Of a stretch of 64,000 nt of DNA, positions 42,093 to 50,502 are shown piece by piece. The notes below the pieces were generated by a model that made no database searches, was not told where the DNA came from, and was given only the letters and a program-made list of their open reading frames with translations. Every line of letters begins with the position of its first letter. Positions within the stretch are counted from its first letter, which is position 1. The translations under genes and the position numbers were made by a program. This stretch comes from Propionibacteriaceae bacterium (lineage in GTDB: Bacteria; Actinomycetota; Actinomycetes; Propionibacteriales; Propionibacteriaceae), in contig JAUNVL010000002.1 in NCBI GenBank assembly GCA_030537675.1, forward strand, positions 1 through 64,000. The letters run 5' to 3'.

Positions 42093-43088
42093 ATGGTGAG
42101 TATTTTACGCAAGTTCCTTGCGATGTTTGCCGCGGTGATCGTGGCGTTGGTTTCTGGTGTTGCGGTGGCGCAGGCGGATTCTTCGTCTGGGGTGGATTCC
42201 ACGCCAAGTGTGTACACCAACCCTGGTGGCCAGATTTCGGGTGATCGGTTGTGGAATACGACGTGTGAAAAGTATTCGAGCAATGTTGTGCGGTGCCGGG
42301 CCAATATTTGGGCAACGCAGGTGCGGTACAGCAACGGCCGCTTCATCTCGACGACGGGATGGACGTTCAACAACCTGACCTATTTGCCCTCGACCCGGGC
42401 GTCTTGGGTGGGTAACAATCTGGGGCAGAACAACGGTAGTTGGAAGAGTGGCGACCGGACCTGGCGCACTGAGTGTGACACTGCTGTGACGGGCAGTGGC
42501 GGATGCCGCAGCTATGTGTGGGCGAAGCAGGTCCACTCCGAGGGTGGCCGCTACGTCTCGAAGAGCGATTGGGTGTTCAACAACATCGTGTTGTTCTCAA
42601 CGTCGAAGGTGGCCCCCGTGACGACGGTCCCGGCGTGGATCATCGACCAGTCAAGGTTGGACTTCACCGGCCTGACGGGTACACCCCTCCAAATCGGAGC
42701 GCCCATGAAGGACTTGGCCACGCTGGGATACTTCAAGTTTGTGGAGGAAGAATTCCCTTGGTACTCGAGCGAGTCCCTGGAGAACCGGGGCATCTCGACG
42801 TCGTCGTCCGGTGACAGCATGTACCATCTCCGCGACGTGGAGCTCCGCGTCAAGGGCATTCGGACGGTTGACGGGGCCCAGGTGGGCATGACATTGGGTC
42901 AGATCAAGGCCATCTATGGAAATCGCCTTCGGCTGGAGGTGAAGGACGGGCACTGGGACATGTACACCGCGGTCGTGCAGAGCGGGGGGTACGAGCTGGT
43001 GTTCTGGAACACGTGGGATCGTCCACTCGTGGACTCTGACGTGATCAATTTCATCAGAGCACGGAAGGTGTCGCCAGACCTCTTCTGA
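42093..43088 (+). CDS. Secreted protein: four-Cys FNN domain plus small C-terminal domain
   Basis: A 331-residue exported protein. Signal peptide residues 1-28 (ends AVAQA). Residues ~40-168 form the FNN domain also found in the LRR protein and the 5'-nucleotidase here: CEKYSSNVVRC, TFNNLTY, TECDTAVTGSGGCRSYV and VFNNIVLF, with Cys58, Cys68, Cys128 and Cys138. Residues ~185-331 form another domain with VGMTLGQIKAIYGNRL near residue 275, a G-x-T-x-x-Q/E-V/I-K-x-x-Y-G pattern common in small actinobacterial secreted proteins. Function unknown. GAGGAG is only two bases from ATG 42093 but five from the adjacent GTG 42096, so the real start may be GTG. A decayed partial copy lies upstream. Confidence 0.82.
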   Translation: MVSILRKFLAMFAAVIVALVSGVAVAQADSSSGVDSTPSVYTNPGGQISGDRLWNTTCEKYSSNVVRCRANIWATQVRYSNGRFISTTGWTFNNLTYLPSTRASWVGNNLGQNNGSWKSGDRTWRTECDTAVTGSGGCRSYVWAKQVHSEGGRYVSKSDWVFNNIVLFSTSKVAPVTTVPAWIIDQSRLDFTGLTGTPLQIGAPMKDLATLGYFKFVEEEFPWYSSESLENRGISTSSSGDSMYHLRDVELRVKGIRTVDGAQVGMTLGQIKAIYGNRLRLEVKDGHWDMYTAVVQSGGYELVFWNTWDRPLVDSDVINFIRARKVSPDLF

Positions 43089-43112
43089 GGTGAGGCTGGT
43101 GGCATCCGAGCA

Positions 43113-43147
43113 CGGGGTGGGCCTGATGGGCCCACCCCGTCTTTGTC
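43113..43147 (+). terminator. Rho-independent terminator after FNN-domain gene
   Basis: A 12-bp perfect stem (ACGGGGTGGGCC with GGCCCACCCCGT, loop TGATG, 43113-43141) followed by CTTTGT, 25 bases after the stop codon. Confidence 0.8.
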
Positions 43148-43206
43148 CCAACGTCCCGGATGGGTGAGAGCGGACACAAGCGTCCCATGTGGTTGGGCGT
43201 GGCATC

Positions 43207-43212
43207 TACGCT
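43207..43212 (+). promoter_or_regulatory. -10 element for DUF3072 gene
   Basis: TACGCT seven bases before ATG 43220. A GGAG between them could also act as a very close ribosome site, so leaderless use is likely but not certain. Confidence 0.4.
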
Positions 43213-43219
43213 GGAGACC

Positions 43220-43513
43220 ATGAGCCAGGAACAGACGTCAGAGACTGCCGACACCAATGACAATGCCGCACAGGACCGTGCCGGAGACCTCCAGAGCAAG
43301 GACACCCTGGGGGGTCCTGCTGGCAGTGACGGCGTCGAGAAGGATCCCTCCGACTGGGTGACGGGTGATGAGCCCATGACAGCCCCCCAGCGAAGCTACC
43401 TCGACACGCTCGCACGGGAAGCCGGCGAGGAACTCGACGCCGACATCACCAAGGCGGAGGCGTCCGAACACATCGACCGTTTGCAGACCAAGACGGGCCG
43501 CGGCGACAGCTGA
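43220..43513 (+). CDS. DUF3072 protein
   Basis: A 97-residue acidic protein ending in the DUF3072 core: DPSDWVTGDEPMTAPQRSYLDTLAREAGEELDADITKAEASEHIDRLQTKTG. The N-terminal ~45 residues are disordered-looking (many E, D, T, S). No function is known for this family. ATG 43220 is preferred over the longer frame because of the adjacent -10 element. It lies 115 bases before the lactonase gene on the same strand. Confidence 0.88.
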   Translation: MSQEQTSETADTNDNAAQDRAGDLQSKDTLGGPAGSDGVEKDPSDWVTGDEPMTAPQRSYLDTLAREAGEELDADITKAEASEHIDRLQTKTGRGDS

Positions 43514-43628
43514 CCACCACCGGGCGTGCCGGGGTCGCAGCACGCGGACCTGTTCACCCGCCCGCGGTAGGAAAGCTGAAGGCGGCCGCTAGCGTGGTCG
43601 ACACGAGTCGATCACCGGAGATGGGTGG

Positions 43629-44648
43629 ATGAACATGGAGTCATCGTTCTTTGTCGCCAGCGAGCGCGACGGCGCGGTCGAGGTGGTGGCGCTGGGCTTC
43701 GATGGGTCGACGGTGGCGGCCAGGGTCCCGCACAGCTCGGCGAATGGCCTCGCTGCCCATCCCAGCCTCCCGATCGTGTACGTGGCGACCTACGCGGATG
43801 GTGGTGGCGTCACATCCGTAGACCTGCGGAACGGTTCGACGTCGGAGGTGACGGGGGTGGGTGAAGTGCCGTGCTTCCTCCTGCTGAGCGACGACGAGGG
43901 GGGTGACGCTGACCCCACGCTCCTGCTGTCCGTCAACTACGGGGATGGCAGCGTGAGCGCCATCAACCTGCGCGACGGTCACGTGGTCTCCATCCGGAGT
44001 CGAGTGACTTTCCCCTTCACGCAACGTCTCGTGTCGAATCCTGCGCGGCAGAGTGCGTCGCATCCCCACTGGATCGGTCGCAACGGAGGTGACCTGCTGG
44101 TCACCGACCTCGGTAACGACGTCATCCACGAGGTGGCGCTCCACGCCGGGAAGCTCGTCCGACGAGGTGTCCACCGCCGAATGCCGGCGGGTTCGGGACC
44201 CCGCCACATGTGTCGTGACGCCACGGGAGGCTTGTGGGCAAGTCACGAGCTCTCGAACGGTGTCTCCAGACTGGGCCCCGACGCCATCGCCGTCAGTTCA
44301 TCCAGCAATCGGTGGATCTCTGACGAACTACCGGCCAACCACGTGGGGGACATCACACACGAGCCGGAAGCCGACGTGGTGGTCACCGCCAATCGTGAAC
44401 TCAACACTCTGGGAATCTTCACCCGCGCGAGGGCAGGCATCGAACCCGTCGCCGAGGTCGACTGCGGGGGCACCTGGCCCACGCAGTTCGCCCAGCGCGA
44501 CGGTGTCCTCGCGGTCGCCAACCGGGATTCCGGCAATGTGGCGATGTTCGACGTGGGACCCTCCTGGTGGGAGAACGAACCGGAACTGCACGAGGTGCCA
44601 CGTCCCGTGGCCATCGTCGCGGCGCCGGTGTGGGCTGATCAGCTCTGA
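43629..44648 (+). CDS. Lactonase-like seven-bladed beta-propeller (Pgl/YbhE family)
   Basis: A 339-residue protein resembling the 6-phosphogluconolactonase/carboxymuconate-cyclase propeller family: AHPSLPIVYVATYADGGGVTS near the start, SASHPHWIGRNGGDLLVTDLGNDVIHEV and GSGPRHMCRDATGGLWASHELSNGVS in the middle (the G-x-G-P-R-H motif is the family hallmark), and a last blade with GDITHEPEADVVVTANRELNTLGIF. It would hydrolyse sugar lactones in the cytosol; pentose-phosphate use is inferred. ATG 43629 is taken; ATG 43635 is the alternative. Convergent with topoisomerase IB. Confidence 0.82.
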   Translation: MNMESSFFVASERDGAVEVVALGFDGSTVAARVPHSSANGLAAHPSLPIVYVATYADGGGVTSVDLRNGSTSEVTGVGEVPCFLLLSDDEGGDADPTLLLSVNYGDGSVSAINLRDGHVVSIRSRVTFPFTQRLVSNPARQSASHPHWIGRNGGDLLVTDLGNDVIHEVALHAGKLVRRGVHRRMPAGSGPRHMCRDATGGLWASHELSNGVSRLGPDAIAVSSSSNRWISDELPANHVGDITHEPEADVVVTANRELNTLGIFTRARAGIEPVAEVDCGGTWPTQFAQRDGVLAVANRDSGNVAMFDVGPSWWENEPELHEVPRPVAIVAAPVWADQL

Positions 44649-44663
44649 CGGACTGAGCCCCAC

Positions 44664-45668
44664 TCAGGAAGGCAGAAGTTCCAGCACCGCCTGTTCCAGT
44701 TTCTCCTGGCGCACCTGAGGGCTGCGGTGGACCGCGCGGGCCACGTCGGCGATTGTCTGGCCATGCTCGTAGCTGTCAATGACACGCGGGTCGATGTAGG
44801 ACGCCCGTGCGATGGCCGGAGTATTGCCCAGATAACTCGACACCTCCATCACCGCCTGCTTGATCGCACGCTTGCGCGACGCCTTGCTGTCGCCGGGCTC
44901 GTCGTCGAGCGCCAGTACCTCTGCGGCGATGACGGTGGCGTGCCAGGTGCGGAAGTCCTTCGCCGTGAACGAACCCCCGAAGATCCCCGCCAGGTACGAG
45001 TTCACGTCCGAGGACCCCAGATCGCTCCAGCCATCGCCCTCCTTGTGCGCCAGGAGGCGGTGGCTGTCCTGCGTGCGCCGCGAACGCATGACCTCCAACG
45101 CCTCCACCGCTGGCGTGTCGTCAACGGTGATGGTGTGGCTGATCCCAGACTTGCCGATGAAGGAGAAAACTATCGAGTCCGCCCGACGGCGCACGTGCTG
45201 ACGCTCCAGGGTGGTGAGCCCGAAGGAGCCGTTGGCGTCGGTGTAGGCGTCGTTGCCGATCCGGAAGTAGCCGATGTCCAGCAGCCTCACGGCGGTGGCG
45301 CACGCCCTGTCCAGGCTCATGCCCTCGGCAGAGATGTCCTCGGCGATGCGGCGCCTGGCCTCCGGGAGATTCTTCGCGGCCTCGGTGACCCGCTGGAACT
45401 TGCCGCGGTCACGGTGCTTTCGCCACTGGGGGTGGTACAGGTACTGACGGCGCCCGGCTGCGTCCGTGCCCACCGCCTGCAGGTGCCCATTTTCCAGTGG
45501 ACAGATCCAGACGTCATCCCAGGCCGGCGGGATCGCCAACGCCTTGATGCGATCCACGTCGTCACGGGGGAGGGCCGCGCCGTCGACGTCCCGGTAGCTG
45601 AACCCGCGGCCGGCACGGCGACGCGTCCAGCCCTTCATCGTGGGGGAGGTTCGTCTCAGGCGTGCCAT
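44664..45668 (-). CDS. topIB: DNA topoisomerase IB
   Basis: A 334-residue poxvirus-type topoisomerase IB, relaxing supercoils through a 3'-phosphotyrosine. The N-terminal domain (RRRAGRGFSYRDVDG ... LYHPQWRKHRDRGKF) is followed by the catalytic domain. RRADSIVFSFIGKSGISH supplies the Lys region, DFRTWHATVIAAEVL the Arg/His pocket, and NTPAIARASYIDPRVID the active tyrosine (SY-I-D-P). TAAAAT (45675-45680) sits six bases before ATG 45668, suggesting leaderless translation, and a hairpin at 45662-45697 covers the start codon. The gene overlaps no neighbour. Confidence 0.95.
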   Translation of the reverse strand: MARLRRTSPTMKGWTRRRAGRGFSYRDVDGAALPRDDVDRIKALAIPPAWDDVWICPLENGHLQAVGTDAAGRRQYLYHPQWRKHRDRGKFQRVTEAAKNLPEARRRIAEDISAEGMSLDRACATAVRLLDIGYFRIGNDAYTDANGSFGLTTLERQHVRRRADSIVFSFIGKSGISHTITVDDTPAVEALEVMRSRRTQDSHRLLAHKEGDGWSDLGSSDVNSYLAGIFGGSFTAKDFRTWHATVIAAEVLALDDEPGDSKASRKRAIKQAVMEVSSYLGNTPAIARASYIDPRVIDSYEHGQTIADVARAVHRSPQVRQEKLEQAVLELLPS

Positions 45669-45697
45669 CCGTCGATTTTATGCGTCGACGGTGGCAC
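45662..45697 (-). terminator. Hairpin between desaturase and topoisomerase genes, covering the topIB start
   Basis: GTGCCA(T)CCGTCGA pairs with TCGACGG-TGGCAC (13 bp with one bulged base, 9-base loop). It lies 28 bases after the desaturase stop, so it can serve as that operon's terminator, and its arm contains the topIB ATG. Dual use as a terminator and a start-codon mask is possible. Confidence 0.5.
45675..45680 (-). promoter_or_regulatory. Leaderless -10 element for topIB
   Basis: TAAAAT on the minus strand, six bases before ATG 45668, with no Shine-Dalgarno sequence between. Confidence 0.5.
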
Positions 45698-45724
45698 TAC
45701 GGCTCGAGCCGAACTACTGATCGC

Positions 45725-47035
45725 TCAGGCGGTCAGCGCCCTCTGGTAGTGGCGCCGCTGGGTGCGATGGAAGAGCGAGACGCCCACGCGCAGCGCCTTT
45801 TCGGCAATCGTGTCGGTGATCTGACCGAACTGCGAACGCTCCGCGGACTTGTTGGGCAGGGAGTACTTGAAGACCTTGCCCCACGCCGAGCCCACCTGCT
45901 TGTGGAGGGGGCCCGTGACGTAGCGCAGCTCGTAGCGATCCATCAGTTCGCGAATCTTCGGAGCAATGTCCTTGTACCGGTTGCTCGGCATGTCCGGGAA
46001 CAGGTGGTGCTCGATTTGGTGGGAAAGGTTGCCGGTCATGACGTGCATGAGCTCGGACCCCTCGATGTTGGCTGAGCCGAGCATCTGACGCAGGTACCAC
46101 TCTCCGCGGGTCTCGCCCTCGATGGATTCCACCTCGAACGTCTCCACGCCCTCGGGGAAGTGGCCGCAGAAGATGACCGAGTGGGTCCACACGTTGCGCA
46201 GGGTGTTGGCGATGGCGTTGGCGGCCAGGGTGGAGAGGAAGTTCGGTCCGCTGAGCAGGGGGTGGAGAACGTAGTCCTTGCCCATCTGGTTGCGGATCTT
46301 GGTGATGACCTTGCGCAGCTCGCCGCGGAACTCCTTCTTGTCCTTGCGGCCCTCCAGGTAGGCCTTGGTGTCAAGGTCGTAGGCAGCGATGCCGTACTCG
46401 AAGAAGAGGGCGGTGAAGAAGTTCGTGATCGGCTGGAACACGTGCTTGAGTTCCCACTCCTGATCCGGATCCACCCGCAGGACGGTGTAGCCCAGGTCCT
46501 CGTCCATGCCGATGACGTTGGTGTAGGTGTGGTGGCCGACGTTGTGGGACTTCTTCCACTGCTCGGCCGGGGAGGCGAAGTCCCATTCCCACGTGGAGGA
46601 GTGAATCTTGGGGTCGCGCATCCAGTCCCACTGTCCGTGGAGGATGTTGTGGCCGATCTCTGTGTTCTCCAGGATCTTGGAGACGGTGAGCCCGGCCGTG
46701 CCGACGAGGAACGCCGGCCAGAATCCGCTGAAGAGCAGGACGCCACGGCTGGAGAGTTCCAGCCAGCGCTGCAGGTTGATGGTCTGGCGGATGTAGCGCG
46801 CGTCGTCGGATCCCCTGGAGTTCAGGATCTCGTCGCGCATCGCATCGAGTTCGCGGCCGATCGACTCGATGTCGTCCGGGCTCAGGTGGGCAATGGGGTT
46901 GGCCTTGCCACTGGCGTGAGTGGCTGCCTGCTCTGCGGGCCGCGAGGAAGTGATCCGGTTGTTCACGGCGCGCTGTTCTGCGCCGCGAGGTTCGGTTGCG
47001 GTATCTGGCACGGTCTCAAGGATTGCAGTGCTCAT
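45725..47035 (-). CDS. Membrane fatty acid desaturase (DesA3-like)
   Basis: A 436-residue acyl-lipid/acyl-CoA desaturase with three histidine boxes: EIGHNILHGQWDW, SHNVGHHTYTNVIG and HQIEHHLFPDMPSNRY, and membrane spans between them (GVLLFSGFWPAFLVGTAGLTV; NFFTALFFEYGIAAY). It should insert a double bond using O2 and electrons from its own reductase, encoded ten bases upstream, as in the M. tuberculosis DesA3/Rv3230c pair. ATG 47035 (MSTAILETVPD) follows GAGGA by eight bases; the longer frame has no support. Expression is probably controlled by the palindrome at 48159. Confidence 0.93.
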   Translation of the reverse strand: MSTAILETVPDTATEPRGAEQRAVNNRITSSRPAEQAATHASGKANPIAHLSPDDIESIGRELDAMRDEILNSRGSDDARYIRQTINLQRWLELSSRGVLLFSGFWPAFLVGTAGLTVSKILENTEIGHNILHGQWDWMRDPKIHSSTWEWDFASPAEQWKKSHNVGHHTYTNVIGMDEDLGYTVLRVDPDQEWELKHVFQPITNFFTALFFEYGIAAYDLDTKAYLEGRKDKKEFRGELRKVITKIRNQMGKDYVLHPLLSGPNFLSTLAANAIANTLRNVWTHSVIFCGHFPEGVETFEVESIEGETRGEWYLRQMLGSANIEGSELMHVMTGNLSHQIEHHLFPDMPSNRYKDIAPKIRELMDRYELRYVTGPLHKQVGSAWGKVFKYSLPNKSAERSQFGQITDTIAEKALRVGVSLFHRTQRRHYQRALTA

Positions 47036-47045
47036 GAAAAATTCC

Positions 47046-48146
47046 TCATAGCTTGATGCTGCATGGGCCGGCGGCCGCCGACACACAGGTCTGAATGAGG
47101 ACGGGGTCCTCGTCGATGGCTTGGGTGGTCTCTCCGGTGCGCAGGTCCCGCACGGCACCAGAGGTCAGGGATGCGACGCAGTTGAAGCAGATTCCCATGC
47201 GGCATCCGGATGGCATGAGGACGCCAGCGTCCTCGCCCACGTCCAGGAGCGGTGTGGCGGCAGGGGCGTCGACGACGATCTCCGACTGGGTGAAGGTGAC
47301 TGCTCCGCCGTCGCCCTCGGCCATGATGCGTGGTCGGAACCGCTCGACGTGGAGAAGCTCGGAAAGGTCGGCGTCGCTCCAGTGGGCCTCGGCGTCATCC
47401 AGCAGCCCCGTGGGTCCGCACACCCAGGCGGCGCGCTCTGTCCAGTCGGGCACCACGCCAGCGATGTCGGACACAGCCAGCGTCCCCTCCGTGGAGGTGA
47501 AGCGCTCCACGAGACGGAACTCGCCTTTCGACGCTCGGTGTCGCAACTCGTCGGCGAAGAGCATCTGTGCCGGATCGGGGGAGGAGTGCACCAGCACGGC
47601 ATCGTCGAAGCGGTGGTTGCGGAGCATGCCCATGACGGGCGTGATGCCGCTGCCTGCAGTGAGGAAGAGGACTTTCGCCGGCGTGGCCGTGGGTTGCGTG
47701 AAGTCTCCAGTTGCCTGGTCCAGCATGACCACTGTGCCCGGATGGAGGTTCCGGAGCACGTGGTTGCTGACCTTGCCCTCCGGGATGGCGCGAACGGTGA
47801 TGGTGATGAGGCCGTCAGGCTGATCCACGGGGCTGGTGATGGAGTAGGCGCGCCAGAGGCGCACGCCGTTGACCTCCACGCCGATGCGGATGTACTGACC
47901 GGGACGATGACCACGCCAGCCGCGCCCGGGACGAATTGTGACGGTGGTAGCGGTCAGCGATTGTCGCACCACATCCACCACGCGGCCCCGGAGGTCCGCG
48001 CCCTTGCGCATGGGGTGGAACAGATCCAGGTAGTCGCCGGGCAGGAGAGGCGTGACGAGGGCGCGCGCCAACCCGGCCACGGTTCTGCCTGCCAGGGCGA
48101 TGGGGGCGACGTGGCGTTCTCCCGGTGCTGGCGCTGCTTGACTCAT
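47046..48146 (-). CDS. Flavodoxin-reductase-type electron donor with 2Fe-2S ferredoxin domain (Rv3230c-like)
   Basis: A 366-residue three-domain reductase: FAD domain with RAYSITS (R-x-Y-S, residues ~120), NAD(P)H domain with LFLTAGSGITPVMGML and VCGPTGLLDDAE, and a C-terminal plant-type 2Fe-2S ferredoxin with CRMGICFNC ... CVSAA cysteines. It should pass electrons from NAD(P)H to the desaturase just downstream, ten bases away. This pair is the counterpart of Rv3230c/DesA3. ATG 48146 has a perfect 20-bp palindrome 12 bases upstream. Confidence 0.93.
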   Translation of the reverse strand: MSQAAPAPGERHVAPIALAGRTVAGLARALVTPLLPGDYLDLFHPMRKGADLRGRVVDVVRQSLTATTVTIRPGRGWRGHRPGQYIRIGVEVNGVRLWRAYSITSPVDQPDGLITITVRAIPEGKVSNHVLRNLHPGTVVMLDQATGDFTQPTATPAKVLFLTAGSGITPVMGMLRNHRFDDAVLVHSSPDPAQMLFADELRHRASKGEFRLVERFTSTEGTLAVSDIAGVVPDWTERAAWVCGPTGLLDDAEAHWSDADLSELLHVERFRPRIMAEGDGGAVTFTQSEIVVDAPAATPLLDVGEDAGVLMPSGCRMGICFNCVASLTSGAVRDLRTGETTQAIDEDPVLIQTCVSAAAGPCSIKL

Positions 48147-48158
48147 TGTCTCAATCGT

Positions 48159-48178
48159 AACCTACGCAACCGTAGGTT
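48159..48178 (-). promoter_or_regulatory. Operator of desaturase operon (TACG-N4-CGTA class)
   Basis: AACCTACG-CAAC-CGTAGGTT, a perfect 8-bp inverted repeat with a 4-base spacer, 12 bases before the reductase start. Size and symmetry fit a TetR-type site. Its core is identical in spacing and sequence to two sites before the 2-oxoacid dehydrogenase operon. Confidence 0.65.
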
Positions 48179-48292
48179 CAAGCAAATGAGCACCGGGAAA
48201 GGTGGGTTTCCACGCTCCGGCACCGGTCGACGAGGCGCTTGGGTCACCAGGATCATCATGGAAGGGCGGCAGGTGCGGGCTTGGATTGCCCG

Positions 48293-49729
48293 TCACTCGT
48301 CCGCAGAGGGCTCCGGATTGATGGGCGGGACGCGGAATGTGAACCGCGCGCCGGATTCCGGTTGGTTCCCGGCTCTCACCGTGCCTCCGTGGGCGGTGGC
48401 GGTGTGCGCGACGATGGAGAGTCCGAGGCCCGTGCCCGGGGTGTTGCGCGCCCGATCCGAGCGGTAGAACCGATCGAAGATGTGCTCGAGGTCATCCTCG
48501 GCAATGCCCGGCCCCTCGTCGACGATGGTGATGAGGCCGTCCTCGAGCGTCACCCTGACGGTGCCGTCGGGGGGAGAGAACTTCACGGCGTTGTCCAGCA
48601 GGTTGGTGATGGCACGCTCGAGATTCTGGGAATCACCCAGGCACTGGGTGTGGTCGAGTTGAACGTCGAAGGTGATGCCCGGGCCCCGGCGCTTCGCCCT
48701 CGCGAGCGCTGAGGAGACCACCTCGGACAGGTCCAGGGGCTCCAGTTTCCGCTGCAGGTGGTCATCCCTCGTCAGGGCCACGAGGTCCCCCACGAGCGCG
48801 GAGAACTCGCCCAGCTGCGCGGACACGTCCTCAAGGATCTCGGAACGCGCTCCCTCGGGCAGCATGCCGGACTTGTCGTCGGCCACCAACAGTTCGGTAT
48901 TGGTACGCATCGATGTCAGGGGTGTGCGCAGCTCGTGACCGGCGTCGGCGATGAACTGTCGTTGTTGTTCGCGTGAGCTCTGCAGGGACTTCAGCATGCT
49001 GTTGAACGACATGGTGAGCTCACCGAGATCGTCGCGGCCGTAGATGCGGATGGGGTTGAGCTGATTGGTGCGGGTGACGTTGCTCACGGCCGTTGAGAGT
49101 CGTCGAACGGGAGCAAGCGCCGCCTGTGCCGCCCACAGCGCTGTCAGGGTGGTGGCCAGAATGCCGACGAGACCCGAGACGAGCATCACCAACCACAGTG
49201 AATTGAGGGTGGACGTCAGCCCCGTCAAGGGGCGCCCGAACATGACGGCATGCCGCGTGGGCTTGTCGTTGCTGTCCAGCAGCGTCAGGGGTACTGACAC
49301 CATGCGGTACTCGGCGGCAGCGCCAACGTCGACGGATCTGGCAGACGAACCTGTCTGCATGCGGGCAACAGCGATCTCGGGAGCGCCACCCTCGATGGTT
49401 TTCCCGTCGATGGAGGGCGGTTCCGTCTCCCCGGATGCGGAGACGATGGCGAGCAGCACATCGGTGATGCCGGGCCCGGTCAGCGCGGTGACGTCATTGC
49501 TCGGATCCGCGGCGATGAGGGTCGACGCGGCCCTCGCCGACGACAACAACTCGCGATCCAGTTGGTCCAGCAGCGACCATCGGGTGATGAAGAATGCCGT
49601 CGTGCCAACGAAGAAGACCGCGACAGCAACGCTGGTGGCGGTGAGGAGCGCGAGACGTCCCTGGAGGCTCTGTCCCGTGAACAGTCTTTCGATTCCGCGT
49701 CTGAAACGGAACCACAGCGTTGAGATCAC
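48293..49729 (-). CDS. MprB-like sensor histidine kinase
   Basis: A 478-residue kinase: TM1 (~27-50), an extracytoplasmic sensor (~50-175), TM2 (~175-200), HAMP ([14 protein letters not shown] onward), DHp domain with phospho-His265 in [12 protein letters not shown], and a HATPase domain with N-box [19 protein letters not shown] and [18 protein letters not shown]. Close in layout to mycobacterial MprB, which senses envelope stress. GTG 49729 overlaps the response regulator stop (GTGA), so the two are coupled. The usual downstream protease gene (pepD/htrA) is not present; the target genes are unknown. Confidence 0.9.
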   Translation of the reverse strand: MISTLWFRFRRGIERLFTGQSLQGRLALLTATSVAVAVFFVGTTAFFITRWSLLDQLDRELLSSARAASTLIAADPSNDVTALTGPGITDVLLAIVSASGETEPPSIDGKTIEGGAPEIAVARMQTGSSARSVDVGAAAEYRMVSVPLTLLDSNDKPTRHAVMFGRPLTGLTSTLNSLWLVMLVSGLVGILATTLTALWAAQAALAPVRRLSTAVSNVTRTNQLNPIRIYGRDDLGELTMSFNSMLKSLQSSREQQRQFIADAGHELRTPLTSMRTNTELLVADDKSGMLPEGARSEILEDVSAQLGEFSALVGDLVALTRDDHLQRKLEPLDLSEVVSSALARAKRRGPGITFDVQLDHTQCLGDSQNLERAITNLLDNAVKFSPPDGTVRVTLEDGLITIVDEGPGIAEDDLEHIFDRFYRSDRARNTPGTGLGLSIVAHTATAHGGTVRAGNQPESGARFTFRVPPINPEPSADE

Positions 49730-50412
49730 GGGGGAGTTTCACGCAGTACGTACCCGATACCGCGCACGGTGTGGATCAGGCGGTTGCGTCCTCCCACCTC
49801 CGTCTTGCGGCGGAGGTATCCGATGTAGACCTCGAGTGAGTTGGCGGTGGCCGGGAACTCGAACCCCCAGACCTCGTTGAGGAGGGTGTTGCGTTCCATC
49901 ACCTTCCGAGGACTTTCCATGAACGCCTGCAGGAGGGCGAACTCGGTGCGGGTCAGCGAGATGTGCTGCCCGTCGCGGGTCACCTCGCGGTGCTGCGGGT
50001 CCAGGCTCATGTCCGCGAAGGTGAGCGTCCTCGAATCGGAGTCGGGGGACTGCTTCGTCCGCCGGGTCAGGGCCCTCAACCGGGCCAGGAGTTCATCGAG
50101 GGCGAAGGGCTTGACCATGTAGTCATCCGCGCCGGCGTCCAAACCGTCGACGCGGTCGTCGACGGCGTCCCTGGCAGTCAGGATGAGGATGGGGACGTCG
50201 TTGCCGCTTTCACGCAGCATGCGGGTGGTTTCAAGTCCGTCGAGCCGAGGCATCATCACGTCCATGATGACGGCGTCGGGCGTGTAGCCAGCCAGTTTTG
50301 CGAGGGCCTCCACGCCGTCCCTGGCGGTGGTGACCTCGTCTCCGGAGTACTTCAGCGACCGGGCCAGGGAGTCGCGAACCGCCTGGTCGTCATCCACCAC
50401 GAGGATCTGCAT
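49726..50412 (-). CDS. MprA-like response regulator (OmpR/PhoB family)
   Basis: A 228-residue regulator. The receiver begins [20 protein letters not shown], with phospho-acceptor Asp51 in [11 protein letters not shown] and Lys in [10 protein letters not shown]; the C-terminal winged helix contains [29 protein letters not shown]. The receiver is very like MprA of mycobacteria. ATG 50412 is preferred over the longer frame. It controls unknown genes, probably including its own operon with the kinase. Confidence 0.93.
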   Translation of the reverse strand: MQILVVDDDQAVRDSLARSLKYSGDEVTTARDGVEALAKLAGYTPDAVIMDVMMPRLDGLETTRMLRESGNDVPILILTARDAVDDRVDGLDAGADDYMVKPFALDELLARLRALTRRTKQSPDSDSRTLTFADMSLDPQHREVTRDGQHISLTRTEFALLQAFMESPRKVMERNTLLNEVWGFEFPATANSLEVYIGYLRRKTEVGGRNRLIHTVRGIGYVLRETPP

Positions 50413-50502
50413 GCCCTTAGCCTGCCACTTACCACCCACAAGTCGAAGCTGACCGGCGTGGTTCGGTCAGCCGGGGTGGTTGGGTCAGGTGCTGGCACGG
50501 GG

